Positions 1-13,900 of a stretch of DNA of 64,000 nt are shown piece after piece. Each line of letters starts with the position of its first letter. The stretch's first letter is position 1. Under the pieces are notes generated by a model. The model was not told where the DNA came from. It ran no database searches and saw nothing but the letters and a program-made list of their open reading frames with translations. This DNA is from Delphinapterus leucas (taxonomy: Eukaryota; Chordata; Mammalia; Artiodactyla; Monodontidae), in the NCBI RefSeq assembly GCF_002288925.2, contig NW_022098057.1, forward strand, positions 64,223,641 to 64,287,640, read 5' to 3'. A program made the translations under genes and the position numbers.

Positions 1-1781
1 TTCATAACTGAAAGTTTGTACCTCTTTATCTCCTTCACCTGTTTCTCTCCTGCCCCCACCTCCCTCTCTTCTGGCAACGAGTTCAAGTTGGTTGAAACTG
101 ATGTTCAAATCTTCCTTACTTACTGATTTTGCCCTTCTTTTTTTTTTTTTGTAAATCAGTTACCAAGAGAGGGGTGTTAAAACTTCTAACGATGATGGTG
201 GTTCTGTCAATTTTCCCTTGTATTTTGAAGCGCTATTATTTGGGATTGTCATGACTTCTTGATAAATTAATTCTTTTATCATTATGAAATGTACCTTTTT
301 TCCCTTCTGGAGATGCTTGTCTTGAAATGTACTCTTAAGAGTAGCCTCCCAGTTGCTGCTTTCTGTTGGGGTGTTGTCCGTCCCTGTCCCCCCACCCCAA
401 ATCTCACTTGTGCTTTCATGGTTTAAGAGTTAGCCAAAGAGGTGGGGGGGATTTACATGCAGATTTTGGGACTTTGTCCTCAGGATTCCTTTCTGGGATT
501 TTTCTTCCTCATTGTCTGCCATGTTGGCAGCTTCAATCTCACACTTCTCTGTCTGATAAAACTGTTGCTTTCTGCATGTGCTACATCCCCTACCCCTTAT
601 GCTGCTTTGGAAGTACTCCCATGTTAAAAAAAAAATGTGGTTCTCAACATGTGCTTTCCTTCTTTCAGAGATTGTGTTCATTCTTGTTTCTGCCTGCTTT
701 GGGTTGATCTCCAGTGTTTTTAAATAGTTGTTTTTTTAATATACTGTCCAGAGATTATAACTGTTATTGTCAGGAGGATTAGTCTGATAAAAAGTACTCT
801 GCCATATCCAGCACTAGAACTCTTCTAGTTTCTTTTAATTTGGAATAACCCCCACCTTTCGATCTCATTACCTTGACTTTTTGGAGAGTCCTGGCCAGTC
901 TTCTTGTAAAGTTCCTACAATTAGGATAATTGTCTGTTTCCTTATAATGATGTTTAACTTGTTCCTCTTTTCCTGTGTTTCCTATAAACTGGAATTTGAA
1001 TCAAGGACTTGATTAGATTCAGGTTAGACATTTTCTTGGTTCACAGATAATGTCTGTACTTCCTGTTGCATTATATCAGCAGGAAAAATTTTTTTTTTTT
1101 TTGGCCGTGCTTCGAGGCACGTGGGATCTTAATTCCCTGACCAGGGATTGAACCTGCGCCCCCTGCAGTGGAAGCGTGGAGTCTTAACCACTGGACTGCC
1201 AGGGAAGTCCCAGCAGGAACATAATATTTGATTGTCCCAGTATGGGTGGTGGTTAGTTTGATCACTCAGTTAAGGTGGTGGTCTCCACTGTTAAGACTTG
1301 TTTTTCTTTTTGTAATTAGGAAGTAATTTTCTAGTATGGTGATTTGCACTGTCTTCATTTTTCACATCCTACCCAAATGTCATCCTCTTAGTTTATTATA
1401 ATCAGATGCCACTATTGAGTGATGGTTAACAAGCATTAGCTATTCTTACTATTATTTAAGTCCCATTCCCAACCAGAAGACTTTATAGTTTCTAGTCTTT
1501 GTATACTATATATACTTATGGTACATATCTCCTATTGTGTGGTGGTTACATAAATATTTTTTAATGGATTTTGAGATACTAAATACAGATATCACATCTT
1601 ATAAATCTTGGTGTTTCCCGTAGCACTTAACTAGCATTTTGCATATGGTAGGCACTCAGTAAATTATTCTTTTATAGGAAGAGAAAATATCTAAGAAGTC
1701 TCAATTCTATTTAAACATTTTTCAGTCTCTTTCTTAGGTACTGGTTAAACTTAATGTTAATTACATTTTTGTTTTTTGTAG
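1..1781 (+). other. HERC4 intron (partial): L1-like relics and one SINE
   Basis: No exon is seen before the acceptor at 1780-1781. About 120-345 resembles antisense L1 ORF2 sequence. The stretch 860-1440 resembles an old dispersed repeat interrupted by a SINE at 1086-1210. The remaining 346-860 and 1440-1780 hold nothing I recognise. Confidence 0.6.
1086..1210 (-). mobile_element. tRNA-derived SINE, CHR-1 type
   Basis: Reverse orientation: T-rich tail, then the box-B-like CCAGGGATTGAACC and end gggaagtcc. Flanked by perfect 9-bp duplications cagcaggaa (1077-1085 and 1211-1219). Confidence 0.9.
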
Positions 1782-1901
1782 GTAAATGAGAAAACTGGAC
1801 AGATTATACAATATGATAAATTTTATATACATGAAGTACAAGAATTGATAGACATACGGAATGATTATATCAACTGGGTCCAACAGCAGGCCTATGGAAT
1901 G
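1782..1901 (+). CDS. HERC4: HERC4 exon, residues ~603-642
   Basis: A 120-nt exon encodes 40 residues from [10 protein letters not shown] to WVQQQAYGM. It is phase 0 at both ends, with acceptor ttttttgtag and donor gtatgt. It belongs to the region between the RCC1-like repeats and the HECT domain. The first exon in the window; the 1781 bases before it are intron. Confidence 0.95.
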
Positions 1902-4900
1902 GTATGTTTCCTGTTGCATTTTATGGTTTCGTTTTTATGTATCATTTGTTCTAATACAAAAGGAACAATTGTGTATTTTTGAAACAACAAAGCTTTTTCA
2001 GAGCTTTTATTCAGAGCTCATTTTTTAAATAAAAACATATTGCAAAGGAGCAGTTATATATTATACAGTATTTATAAGTAAGCATTCTGCTCTTATACCA
2101 AAGCCAAACCAAAGGACTAGATTACACTTTTCTACAGAAAAATGCAAATATGACTTATTTTTCTAAGTCTCATTTATTTTGCATGAGGTTGTCTCTTAAT
2201 TCTCTAATGTTGAGGATACTGGAGTCTCTGATACTTGAACTCTAAGAACGTATTAAAATTGTGAGATCGGTGCCTCAGAACTACCAGAAGTGATTCTAGT
2301 TTTTATTTTTCCCCTTTTATGTGCTTAATTTGATTTCAGTTTTTTGGCATACCTCCACAAGTGCCACATATTTCTTTCCATGTGGCTAAGTCTCTAATAA
2401 CTAGATACTTAATTAAAATAATAGCATAGGGACTTCCCTGGCCATCCAGTGGTTAAGACTCTGTGCTTCCACCGCAGGGGGTGAGGGTTCGATCCCTGGT
2501 CAGGGAACTAAGATCCCACGTGCCACATGGCCAAAAAAGTAAAAATAAAATAAAAATAAAACTAATATCATAGTCTTATAAAACTTTAGTCACACAAAAT
2601 TTCAGTATAGAAATTGGTAAGCAGCTAGATATAAAACAGGTTTAGACTCTTATTTGCTAACCATTATAATATACTTAAGGCCAACTTTTCCACCCCTGAA
2701 GCAGGTAATTTAAGCAACATGCATGTAACAGTTCTAGGAAGGTGAATAGCCTTTCATTGCTTGCTAGGTACCAACTGCAAGCTCCTTGTGGATAGGCACT
2801 CTGTCAGTTTATTCACCAGTACTTCTTACAGTATCTCAAATATGTCTAGTAGGCACTTAGAAAGTACAGTAGTTTTTGAATGGCAGTGCAGTTAGTGCAT
2901 GCTGTTTTAGGATGCTCTTACCTATAGGAATCAGGTCACTTCTAGTACATGTTTGCTTCCCTAGATACTTGGATCTGGATTGGGAGAGATTTGTTGATTT
3001 TATTTTTTCCTGCAGAATCACTAGGAGACTCAGTCAAGTTTACAAACATCCTACAGATTTATGTCTGCTCATTTGCATATTCAACAAATACTTATTAAGA
3101 CTCTCCTTTGTAACAGGCATTTATTTAGGTATAAGAAATACAGTGATTAACCAGATGGATAAGGCCCTTTTCTCATGAAACTTATAATCTAGTGGGCAAG
3201 ATGGATAGTAATCAAGTAAAGCAAAAAAAAAAAAAAGCTTATAATATGCACTATATAGAGAATTAAAATAAGAGAAGGTAATAAAGACAGGATGGTTTCT
3301 TGTGATTGGGTAATCAGAAAAGTCTTGTCTAATGAAGTATGATCTGTAATCTAAATGACAAAAAGCAGCCATGTAAGATCAGAGCAAAGAAAATTTCAGG
3401 AAAAATTACATCTACTAAAAGACCTTAGGTGAGAGCAAGCTTGACATGTTTGAAGAATAGAAAAAGGCCAGTATGGCTAAAATATGGGAATGGGGAGAGT
3501 TCTGGGAAAGGATCAGAGAAATGGGCAGGTGCCAGATCATGCAAGGTTTAGTAAATTAGGATCGGGGACATGGATTTTATCTGAAGTGTTATGTTAAGCC
3601 ATTGGAGGGTGGTAAGCAGGGGATGAATACTGTACAGTGTAATTTATATTCTGAAATAACCACTCTGTCAGCTTTGTGGAAGATGGAGTGAGGGGAATGG
3701 AGTAGATAAGGGGAGAGAAAATGATGGGTTTGACTAGGATTGGTAGTTGTATAGATGGAAGATGAAAATGGACTTGGGTACCTCTTGGAGGTAAGACGGC
3801 CAAGAATTGCTGATGGATATGAGATGAGGAAAGGAGAGAAATCAACAAAGGAGGTTAAGAGAGGTAGGAGGAAAACTAGGAGAGAGTTGTGGGAACCAAA
3901 ATTGAAAAGTGAAGGAGAAACCATATTGAACGCTGCTGAGAAATAGGATAAAACCATAGAATTGATCAATGCATTTGGTTACGTGAAGGTCATTGGTAAC
4001 CTTGATAATGCGTCTAGAGTAAGTATGCTTAAGAGAAATTTAGGGGTGAGGATAGGGAACAAAAGCCATAGGCAGTACTCTCAAGAAGTTCTGCACTGAA
4101 GAGAAGGGAGTAAAAAAGTAGGGTGGTTAGCTAGTGTCAAGGGACAACAGTTTTTTAAGAAAGAAAATACTTGACCTCTGGAAAGCTTTGAATAAATATT
4201 TCCTTTTTCCTTACCTATTTAAACTAAAGCTCTCACCTAGATAAAGCTTTTCAAACTCTTCCTCCAGTGAACCCCTAAGACAGGAGAAAAAACATATTTC
4301 TTGAGGTTATTAATTTTCCCTCTGCAGGACTTGTGTGAAGTCTCATATTTTATCTTCAAGAGAATGCAAATTTGGGGCTTCATAAATATTTACTGCAGTG
4401 GGGTGGTGGTATGATGAATTAGGAGATTGGGATTGACATATATACTCTAATATGTATAAAATGGATAACTAATAAGAACCTGCTGTATAAAAAAATAAAT
4501 AAAATTCAAAAATAAATAAATATTTACTGCAATATAAAAGGGATTAAAATTATTTACCATTGAGGAAAACTGATGATTCAGAAAATGAACTTTTTTTATC
4601 GAAAAACTTGCATGTAAACCCTGATACACCACCTAGATGCCCTAGGTCTTTGAGCAGTGTTTTTGAGACTGGAGTGATTATATAGACTCCTTTTAAAATA
4701 AAATAATTCCTTTAAGAAGCTTAGTGTTGGGCTTTCCTGGTGGTGCAGTGGTTGAGAGTCCGCCTGCCGATGCAGGGGACACGGGTTCGTGCCCCGGTCC
4801 GGGAGGATCCCACATGCCGCGGAGCGGCTGGGCCCGTGAGCCATGGCCGCTAAGCCTGCGCGTCTGGAGCTCACTTACCTTATTTACGATTATCTTATTT

Positions 4901-7900
4901 AAATATATACAAACACTAAACTAGTTCTAAACTCCTGGTACATAGCTTTTAAAAGAATGCTTAAGGCATAACAAATTGGTAAATTAATTATAACTCTACA
5001 AATTTAATAATCAAGTTAATATTTGATATGGAAGATGATTATGTTCTCTTGATCAGGAATCTCAACTCACAACGTAAATATGATAAGGAAGGAGTGTGAC
5101 ATAAGAGCACCTAGCTTTATATCCCACCTCAACGTTTTCTTTTTAGTTTTTTTATTGAATATAATTCCTTGTGCTATACAGTAAATCCTTGTTGCTTATC
5201 TATTTTAATGTATAGTAGTTCGTAGCTGTAGTCCCCTACTCCTAATTTGTCCCTCCTCCCTCCTCCCCTTTGATAACCGTAAGTTTGTTTTCTGTTTCTG
5301 TGAGTCTCTTCTGTTTTGTATATCGATTCATTTGTATTATTTTTTAGATTCCACATGTAAGTGATATCATATAGTGTTTGTCCTTCTGTCTGACTTATTT
5401 CACTAAGCATTTCACTCTCTCCTGGAGAGTTATATCCTCTTGGATCACTGTGAATTAGATCTGATGTTCTTTGACATCCGAATTTTTATCTGGTATGTAG
5501 GTCATAAACTACTTGTATTCTGAACAAGTTAAGAGAAATGCCAGTCTAATAGGATTTTTAAGCTAGCTGTAATCTTGTGCTACATGGAAAAGCTATGGTT
5601 TGAATGTTTGCTTTTAAGCTTGGCAGACTTGTATCCAAACTCCTCTTGGTATGCATCTGTGATGATATCAAATTGAATTTCCTTAGGAATTCTTTCAGTG
5701 CTACTGTTTTCTGGTAAGAGGGAGACAGTAGAGGACCACATTCTTATTTCTAGACTCTCTAAGTCGATGTACTTGAAAATTGCCCTCTATTACTCTACTC
5801 TTTCAACCACATGCTTTTCCTTTCTCTCCATTTATAGACAGACTGGTATTGAATAGGTGGTTGTGGCAGTGGAAACTTGTTCTTTAATGTGCATAGTGGA
5901 CTTAATGTCACATCTTAGAAATGAGAATCTAGAACGCGTGATTTGGGTTCTTCTAGTCTTCCGGAAATAGAAAGCTGACAATTTACTTTGAAGGTCTTTG
6001 ACTAACTCTTAAGTAGTTTATTAATTTATATTATGACATCTGAAGGTGCTTCTTTCTTTGAGAGAGTTCAGATCACTTTCACATTTACACATAACACTAA
6101 AGACTTTTCCTGAAGCTGTTTAATAAAGTTCATGCTTGCATTACTAGTCTTAATACTAGGTTGAACATCATGTTGGCCCTGTAAGTAAAGTTAGTAAAGT
6201 TTTAAAGTGTCTATCCTAAAGATACTCATATGCTGTTTTGTGATGATATAAATGTGTATATGTGTATTTATGTGCACATAGACATATATACACACATATA
6301 TGTACTTATATCTATGTATACAATGTACATATGTATACCATTATTGAACAGGAGTTATGATCTTGAAATAATTCCATTCCTTCATGTGAAAGTTTAAAAT
6401 ATTCCTTGATAGAAGATAATTACTATGAATTATAAGAAATATGTCTATAAATTGTATTTATATATATACACATATATTTTATATATATATACACATATAT
6501 ATGTAAAACTTTACCTTGTTCTAAACACTGCAAGAAAATTATTTTACCTTTATTATATATTACCTTTATTATATTTCTCTTTATGCCATAGCCTGTTGAG
6601 ATTTCTTTCTCCATTTCCTTTCTTTCCCAGTCGAGGATTTTAAGAATCCATCAGGAATATACACCTTAAACTAACACAGTGCTGTATGTCATTTGTATCT
6701 CAGTAGAACTAGAAGGAAAAAAACAAAATAAAAAAGAGAACCCATCAGGTATATACTTTCCTGGTCTCTAAACATTAAAAACTAATTCTGTGAAATTCTG
6801 TGCATTCCTTGTAATATCCTCTTGTACAGCTGAGACTAACTTTTCACCTCATCCTCTTCCATTTTCCCATCCTGTTTCACCTGTTTCCCTTTTCATGTTT
6901 CCATGAAGTTTTTGCTTGATCCTCCTACTCCTGCTGGTTACTGTATAAGCTTCTCTGTTTTGATTGTTTTTCCAGACTCTGATATTAGGGTATGACATTT
7001 TTTCAGTTGGATTCCTTTTGCTTTTTATCTGTTTTTCTCCCTCTACAATAATTTCTTGGCAAAATAAAAGAGCACATGAGTTCTCTCTCTTTTTATCTTC
7101 TGCTATTTGATGTTTTTCTCCACTTTCTAGGTATTAGTCTCCGTTTATTTGCTTACCTCTTTTAACTTTGCTCTAAAATTGTTTATAAAAATACTTTAGT
7201 GGGGAATTCCCTAGCAGTCCAATAGTTAGGGCTCCATGCCTTCACTGCCAAGGGCCAGGTTTGATCCCTGGTTGGGTAACTAGGATCCCACAAGCTGCAC
7301 GGTGTGGCCAAACACAAACAAAAGAAACAAAAAAACTTTAGTGGTTACAACTAAACTCTTTGCTCTTTTTTCTTCCCTTGCTTATACTTTTCGTTACTGT
7401 ACCTATGTATCAATATATATCTAGTAAAAATTGATTAATTTAGAATAAAATGTAGAAAGGTCTATGCTGAGTCTGTGCCTCTTATAATTACAAATCAAGT
7501 TAAGCATTTTTTAAAGTGCATATTCTCTTATTTCAAGAACTGTGTATGCCTATGTAAGACATGTCAGATACAAGTAAGTACTAATAAATACATTTGATAA
7601 ATTGGTGACATTTTTACAGTCTTTGATATTACACTTTATATATTTTTTAAGTCATAAATGTTACTTCAGTATTAATTGTGCTGTGTTTGTAAATCATTAC
7701 TGTATTTCTTCTGTGGCATTAAGATTTTGTACTTTAACTGCGGACAGTGCTGAGCTAACAACATGACATGCTCATCAGCAAACTAGGAAGATAGACTGAC
7801 ATAACAGCTAGGGAGACCAGCTTTGGGAAGATAGGCCAGTACTTAATTCTTCCTCATTTAATGAAATGAAGAAATTAAAATACATTTGTGTTCTTTAGTA

Positions 7901-10900
7901 TTGCAATACATTTAATACTTGCAGTATAAACCTTGCAGCTATAATATTTCCCAGAAGGTTCATACTAGCTTTTTAAAGTTCCCTTGTCATTTTTAATGGC
8001 ATTAATGTTTTGCAGACTCTTGGACTGATTCCTTATGCCTTGAATTACCAAGTTATATTGGTTTATTTTTCATTTTCTTCGTGTTTTAGAAGTATCTTTT
8101 TTTTTTCTACCTAGTCACCAACACCTTTCATATTTATTTGAATTACTTCAGTAACTTCGGTATCCTCTGTTTATACCTCCTCAGAATAATCCTATGTTAT
8201 ACCTTAAATAATGATGACACCAGCAATGATACAGTGTTTTGCCATAAGTAATTTGTTGAAACTAAAACATGCCAAGGAGTTGCATCTTTTTTGTCTGTAA
8301 CTAACTAGAACTATCATTAACCATTGATGTTAAAAGCAGCCTTAGTGTAAGTCTGATTTGGACCATGAGACCCTGACTTTTGAACATTCCTTTAGGCCTT
8401 TCTTACTCAAGTTTCTAGGACATTGGGTAACTAAAATTAGGCATGCCTTGACCTAATTTCAGGGCCCTCAGTCTACAAACAGCCAACAGTTAGTGCTTGA
8501 GTATGTGGATGTGGAGCCACTAGTAGGTCACACATTGAATGATGTGGTAAATTTTTAGCAATAGACCTTTCATTGACCTCACGTATTTTGTAATATCCTG
8601 TCCGCACCCCCCACCACATTTTTTCCTTCTAAATTTTCCTTGGAAATACTACTTTGGTTCATTTAGACTTTCAGCTAATATAACAACTATCTTGCAACTC
8701 TAATATTTCCCAGAGGAGTTTATCCTTGCTTTTTTACATATTTACTATTTTTCTTTTTAAATGTTTGAGCTTTTGTCTTAGATCCTTAACACTTAAATTG
8801 AAATTTCTAATGATGACCTTAATATGGTTTTCCCTTTGATGGCTCTCCCCTAGGTAAATCATTTTGCCTGATATCTAATAGTCTCTTTTCCCAAGTTTTC
8901 CACATGTCCCATTATTTTTCATATTCCTTCTAGCTCCCATCTGTCTCTACCATCAAACTTTTGTTCTGTGTTAATATGGTTTAGTTACACTATAAATTAT
9001 GACTATCTTATTGGCTTCCCAGTGCTAAAGGATATGCCTAGAACCTTTATCTTTTACATGTAGCAATAAAAAAGTGCATATATAGTAATGTTTCATTATT
9101 AAGAATAAGCTCCATCTTCCATGATACCAGGTATCAAATATAGTTTTCAAGCTGACCATAGGTAGTCAGAAAATACTGAAAGGTGTTTCTTTGCTTATTC
9201 ACACCTTCTTAGCTGTGACAGCACTTTAAAAAACATCCCACAAGATATACTATAAAAGTATTTCAGTTGTTCCTGTTAAATTGCTTTAAATTAAACTGAG
9301 TGCAATCTAAAAGGGTTTTTCTGCAAACAGCTTGTAAATATATTCTTCTGTTAACGTGCCCAATGGGGCACGTATATAGTGATAACTTGGTACTCAGAAT
9401 TTTTTGAAAGAAGCTATTAATAATTACCTTTCTCAGAACAGGAAGTTAGAGTCATATTTTACTTATGCTTACACTGCTTTGGCTTTATTTAGCACAGTAT
9501 AGTGAACAAACCCTAAGTGTTTGCTAATACCTTAAAACTTCCAGTGATACCCCTTGTGGCGTGCAAGAATTTAGCCAATTACAAAGTTAGAGGGAATCGT
9601 CCACACAAGACTGCCTTCACTTCTGATACCAATTGCAAGCTTAGAGGATTCCTAGAACCATTCTCAGGTTCAGTAATTTGCTACAAGACTTCACAGAACT
9701 AACTGGAAACTGTTATAGTGACGTCTATAGTTTATTATAGGGAAAGAGTACAGATTAATATGCCAAGGGAAAAAGTGCATAAGGGTAGAGTCTGAGAAAG
9801 GTACCAAAGGCTGAGCTTCTGTTTTCCTCTCCCTGAGGAGTCATGGACAAGTTATTTTCCCAGCATCCATCTGTGTCAATACTCTCAGGGTATTCCCAAC
9901 CAAGGAAGCTCACTGGAGCCTTGGTGCCCAGAGTTTTTGTTGAGGTTCTATCACATACTGCCCATGTGGCTGACCTTTACTTTCCAGACCTTCTGGAGGC
10001 AGAACTGATAACCACATGTCCCAGAGCCTCCAGGCAAACAAAGATACTCCTGTCCAGGTATGACGTTCCAAAGTCCTGTGGATCATCTCCCAGTAGCTGA
10101 GGGCAAAATCAGACCTCTCTTTGGGTAAGATTAATTCCTCACTATACGAGGTGCCATCTGCAAATTTAGTAACATACTTTTGGAGATTCTAGTACTTTAT
10201 TTGAGTCTATACCCTGAGAATATATGAAAGCTTTCTTCAAGAAAGTGTTGTGCATTTCTGTTCAATGCAGTGGTAAGCTTTCATTATAATTTTCATTATT
10301 ATATCCTTCATAAATACCTCTTTATCTCTTCATTTCTACTTACCAACCCCTATGCCCTGTCTTGTACTTTCTGTTTTAGCTAATTCAGTGTTAAAGAACG
10401 CTTAATATAAGATACTTGTGTTTCACTGGTTATTTCTGATGAATAAAAACAATTATGGCTTATTTTCTCACTTTCCACATAGCATTTTAATCTACTAAAC
10501 ACTTTTCAAATATTCTGTCAAGATTAACCAAGTCTTAAAATCTGGGGGATATTTTCTCCATTTTCCAGGTGGAGAGATTGGGCCATAAAATTATTTCTTC
10601 AAGACCAAGTTAGGCTTAGGATTAGTTTCCCTGTTCTGCCTAAATTCTGCAAATGGCGTAACTTAGTTGCTGAAACCAAATTTCATTATGTTCAAGCCTC
10701 AATGATTTTATGATCACAAGATACCTGAAACGAAGGTCTTATTACATTTATAGATATATCAGGTATATGTGGAAAGGGTAAGTTTTGTTGTAGATGTATT
10801 TTGGTCTACTTCATTAATTCAGTATTCTGCTATAGCAAAATAAATGAAATGCTGCTTTGAATAGAAATAGTTAAATTTGGACACTAACAATGCTCTTTCC

Positions 10901-13900
10901 TCATTACTGTTACGTTCTGCACTGCTGTCTTAGGATGTCAACCATGGATTAACTGAGGTAAGTTTGGTGTAATAAAGTCTCATGTTCAGAGTAAGATATA
11001 CTCTGTTTTGTCTTAAGTGATTGAAGACCCCAAAGTTCCTCTTTTTTGTGACTTTAAAACATATAATGTATATATACATATATATTTTAATGGGTGTATA
11101 GAACTTGCCCTGTATAACATTTCAGAGGAATTTTCTGAAGAAAATTAGACCCTCTGTTTTAGTTAGCATTACACCTATATATGATGCCTTTTAACAATGT
11201 TTGTCTTAAAATAGTTCCTATCCTCCTAAAGCCTTCCAGTATAAAATTTACGGTGTCCTCAGAATACAAAAAAGCAAACTTATAAAATTTCACAAATGCC
11301 TACCAAGAAGGCAGAAAATGTTTTATGTTAGAGAAGTAGAATGATTTTCAAGTTTTAAACTAATAATTGACACTCAAAATGGCCATAAAATAGAATAAAC
11401 TTTCAGTATGGTCATCTCCCTCACTTTGTTTAATGTACTATCTTAATATATAAAGTTCTGGCACTTTGGCTTACATAATCAACAATCCTGAGCCACCTTT
11501 TTAATACCTGGGAATGTTGTATTATACTTCTGTTATAGACTTCAGGTTTTGTTGTTTGCTTTGCTTTTTTCACAGCACTTGAACCAATGAAGCATTTAGA
11601 AGTAGGTTTAAACTATGGGCCTGACATTGTTTGCTTCCTCATCCTCAAATAGAAGTGGCACATAAAATTATGAAATCAAAGAGTTTTGGAGCCAAAGGGG
11701 ACTTTAGAAATCATCTCAGTCTTTTAGAGTTTCAGAGTAGTAAAAAGACTTTCTATCATCCATAGCTAGTTAGTGACACAAATACAGGGTGGAGGGTAAA
11801 CTTGTCATATGAGAAATAGCCAAGAATGATAAGTTACTTAAGGGTTAATGTCACTCAGCATATTGTCTTTCATGTTGAGAACAACAAGTTGATAGTCTTG
11901 TGTTCTATACTGATTGGGCACTATTGAATTATTTCTTTGTTTTTGATGGCCATAGTTGAAAGAGGCTTAGACAAATTGAAATACATTTAAAAGAAGGTTA
12001 CTGGGGATTTCCGTGGTGGTCCAGTGGTTAAGACTCCATGCTTCCAATGCAGGGGGCCCAGGTTCGATCCCTGGTCAGGGAACTAGATCCCATGTGCCAC
12101 AACTAAGAACCGGCACAGCCTAATAAATAAATAAATAAAATAAAAGAAGGCGGTTGGGATGGAGTAGAGCTGGAAACCATATTATTTTCAGGATGGTTGG
12201 AAAAACTGGGCATGTTTAGTGTGGGAAAAAGACAACCTAGGGAGAGCATGGCAGCACGAAGTATCTAAACCATATAAACTTCCCTGCAGGGGCAGAATGA
12301 AGACTGAAATAGAAAGCGAAGTGATGTATAGAAATGCAGATTCAGACTCAATATAAAGAACTTTCTAAGAACTTAAAAAGAAGAGGATTGTTTCATGGTG
12401 TATTAAGTCTTCACTGGAAGCCTTATAATAAGAAGGGGCTCTGTGTCAAGGCTGGCACAAAAATTTTGCTTTGTTGGGTATATGGTAGTATAACAGCCTC
12501 CAACTGCAAGATCTGTGACTGGCAATTCATAGCTCTTTGTATTTTTCTGCCCTGTTAAAAACTTAGCAATCAATCACTATGTTTTACCTGCTAGGATACA
12601 TAATTGTCAATAAGGTGACTAATGTCTGATAATGGTAATAATAGATCAGCTATTATTGATCAACTTTGAAGATTGACAGAAAATAATAATACTAATCGTG
12701 CTTATTTTGTAAGTTAAATGAATGAACAGATTGTTGGGCTTATAATAGTGTTGTCCCCCTAATGACCTGGCAGTAAATATCTGTTGAATGAATAAGTAGA
12801 TTGCTTATCATTGGCCTCACTTGCTAGAGTAGCCCTAATATATAAGAACTGGGAACTGTATTTAACATAGGAGCCCCACATTTAGAATAAATTTGCAGCC
12901 TAATTCACTGAAACTTGGAGTTCAGATGTTAAGCAAAAGATACCTGTAATTTACAATTTTATGGATTCTCAAGTATACAGTTATCTCCTAAAATTAGGAA
13001 TTAGGGTTATTCCAATGCCTCATCTAATTATCAGTAAAAATTCTATATTCAGAAATAAGCCACATTTTATGTATGGACACCAAAGGGGGAAAGTGGTGGT
13101 GGGGGGGGGGGGATGGTGTGATGAAGTGGGAGATTTGGGTTGACATGTATACACTAATATGTATAAAATGGATAACTAATAAGAACCTGCTGTATAAAAA
13201 ATAAAATTAAATTTAAAAAAAGAAATAAGCCACATTTTATTTATAATTCCTGAATGACACAAAAGTGAATAAACCAAGAATATGATCAACTTTACACAAG
13301 AAATGACAGTACCTACAAGAAGTAAGTTACAAACCAATTTGTACTAATAAGCTAATTTTTTATTTCTAGTTGGCAGATATCCCTGTTACAATCTGCACAT
13401 ATCCATTTGTATTTGATGCCCAAGCAAAAACTACTCTGTTACAAACAGATGCAGTCTTACAGATGCAGGTAAAATATTGTATAGTACTAATTTAATTTGA
13501 GAGTAGTGTTTGAATTGTTTCTCTGGTGTTTTTTTAAAGTATTTGAAATATCTTTGGGGATATTTTGTACCTTTGTGGTCTGTCTTTTGCAAAGCTACTT
13601 TTACGGGCTTCCCTGGTGGTGCAGTGGTTGGGAGTCCGCCTGCCGATGCAGGGGACACGGGTTCGTGCCCCGGTCCGGGAAGATCCCACATGCCGCAGAG
13701 CGGCTGGGCCCGTGAGCCATGACCGCTGAGCCTTGTGCGTCCGGAGCCTGTGCTCCGCAATGGGAGAGGCCACAACAGTGAGAGGCCCACGTACCGCAAA
13801 AAAAAAAAAAAAAAAGCTACTTTTACCAAAGTACCTTTGGTACCTATGAAGAGGGCTGTTGCATGTGAAATGTGTATTCTTATGAGGGATACTTATATAT

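Larger units (their letters stand above)
1902..10933 (+). other. HERC4 9.0-kb intron
   Basis: Contains SINEs (2429, 4729, 7203), an L1 tail (4398), an antisense L1 3' end (5134), an L2-like relic (3075-3960), AT/CA-rich simple sequence (6240-6510) and an LTR-like segment (9500-10140). I see nothing recognisable in 5450-6230, 6760-7190, 7345-9480 or 10150-10880. Confidence 0.7.

Noticed and set aside
13605..13812. tRNA-like B-box and A-box, possible tRNA gene
   Set aside because: Part of a SINE with poly(A) tail and target duplications; no complete tRNA fold or terminator expected for a functional tRNA gene.
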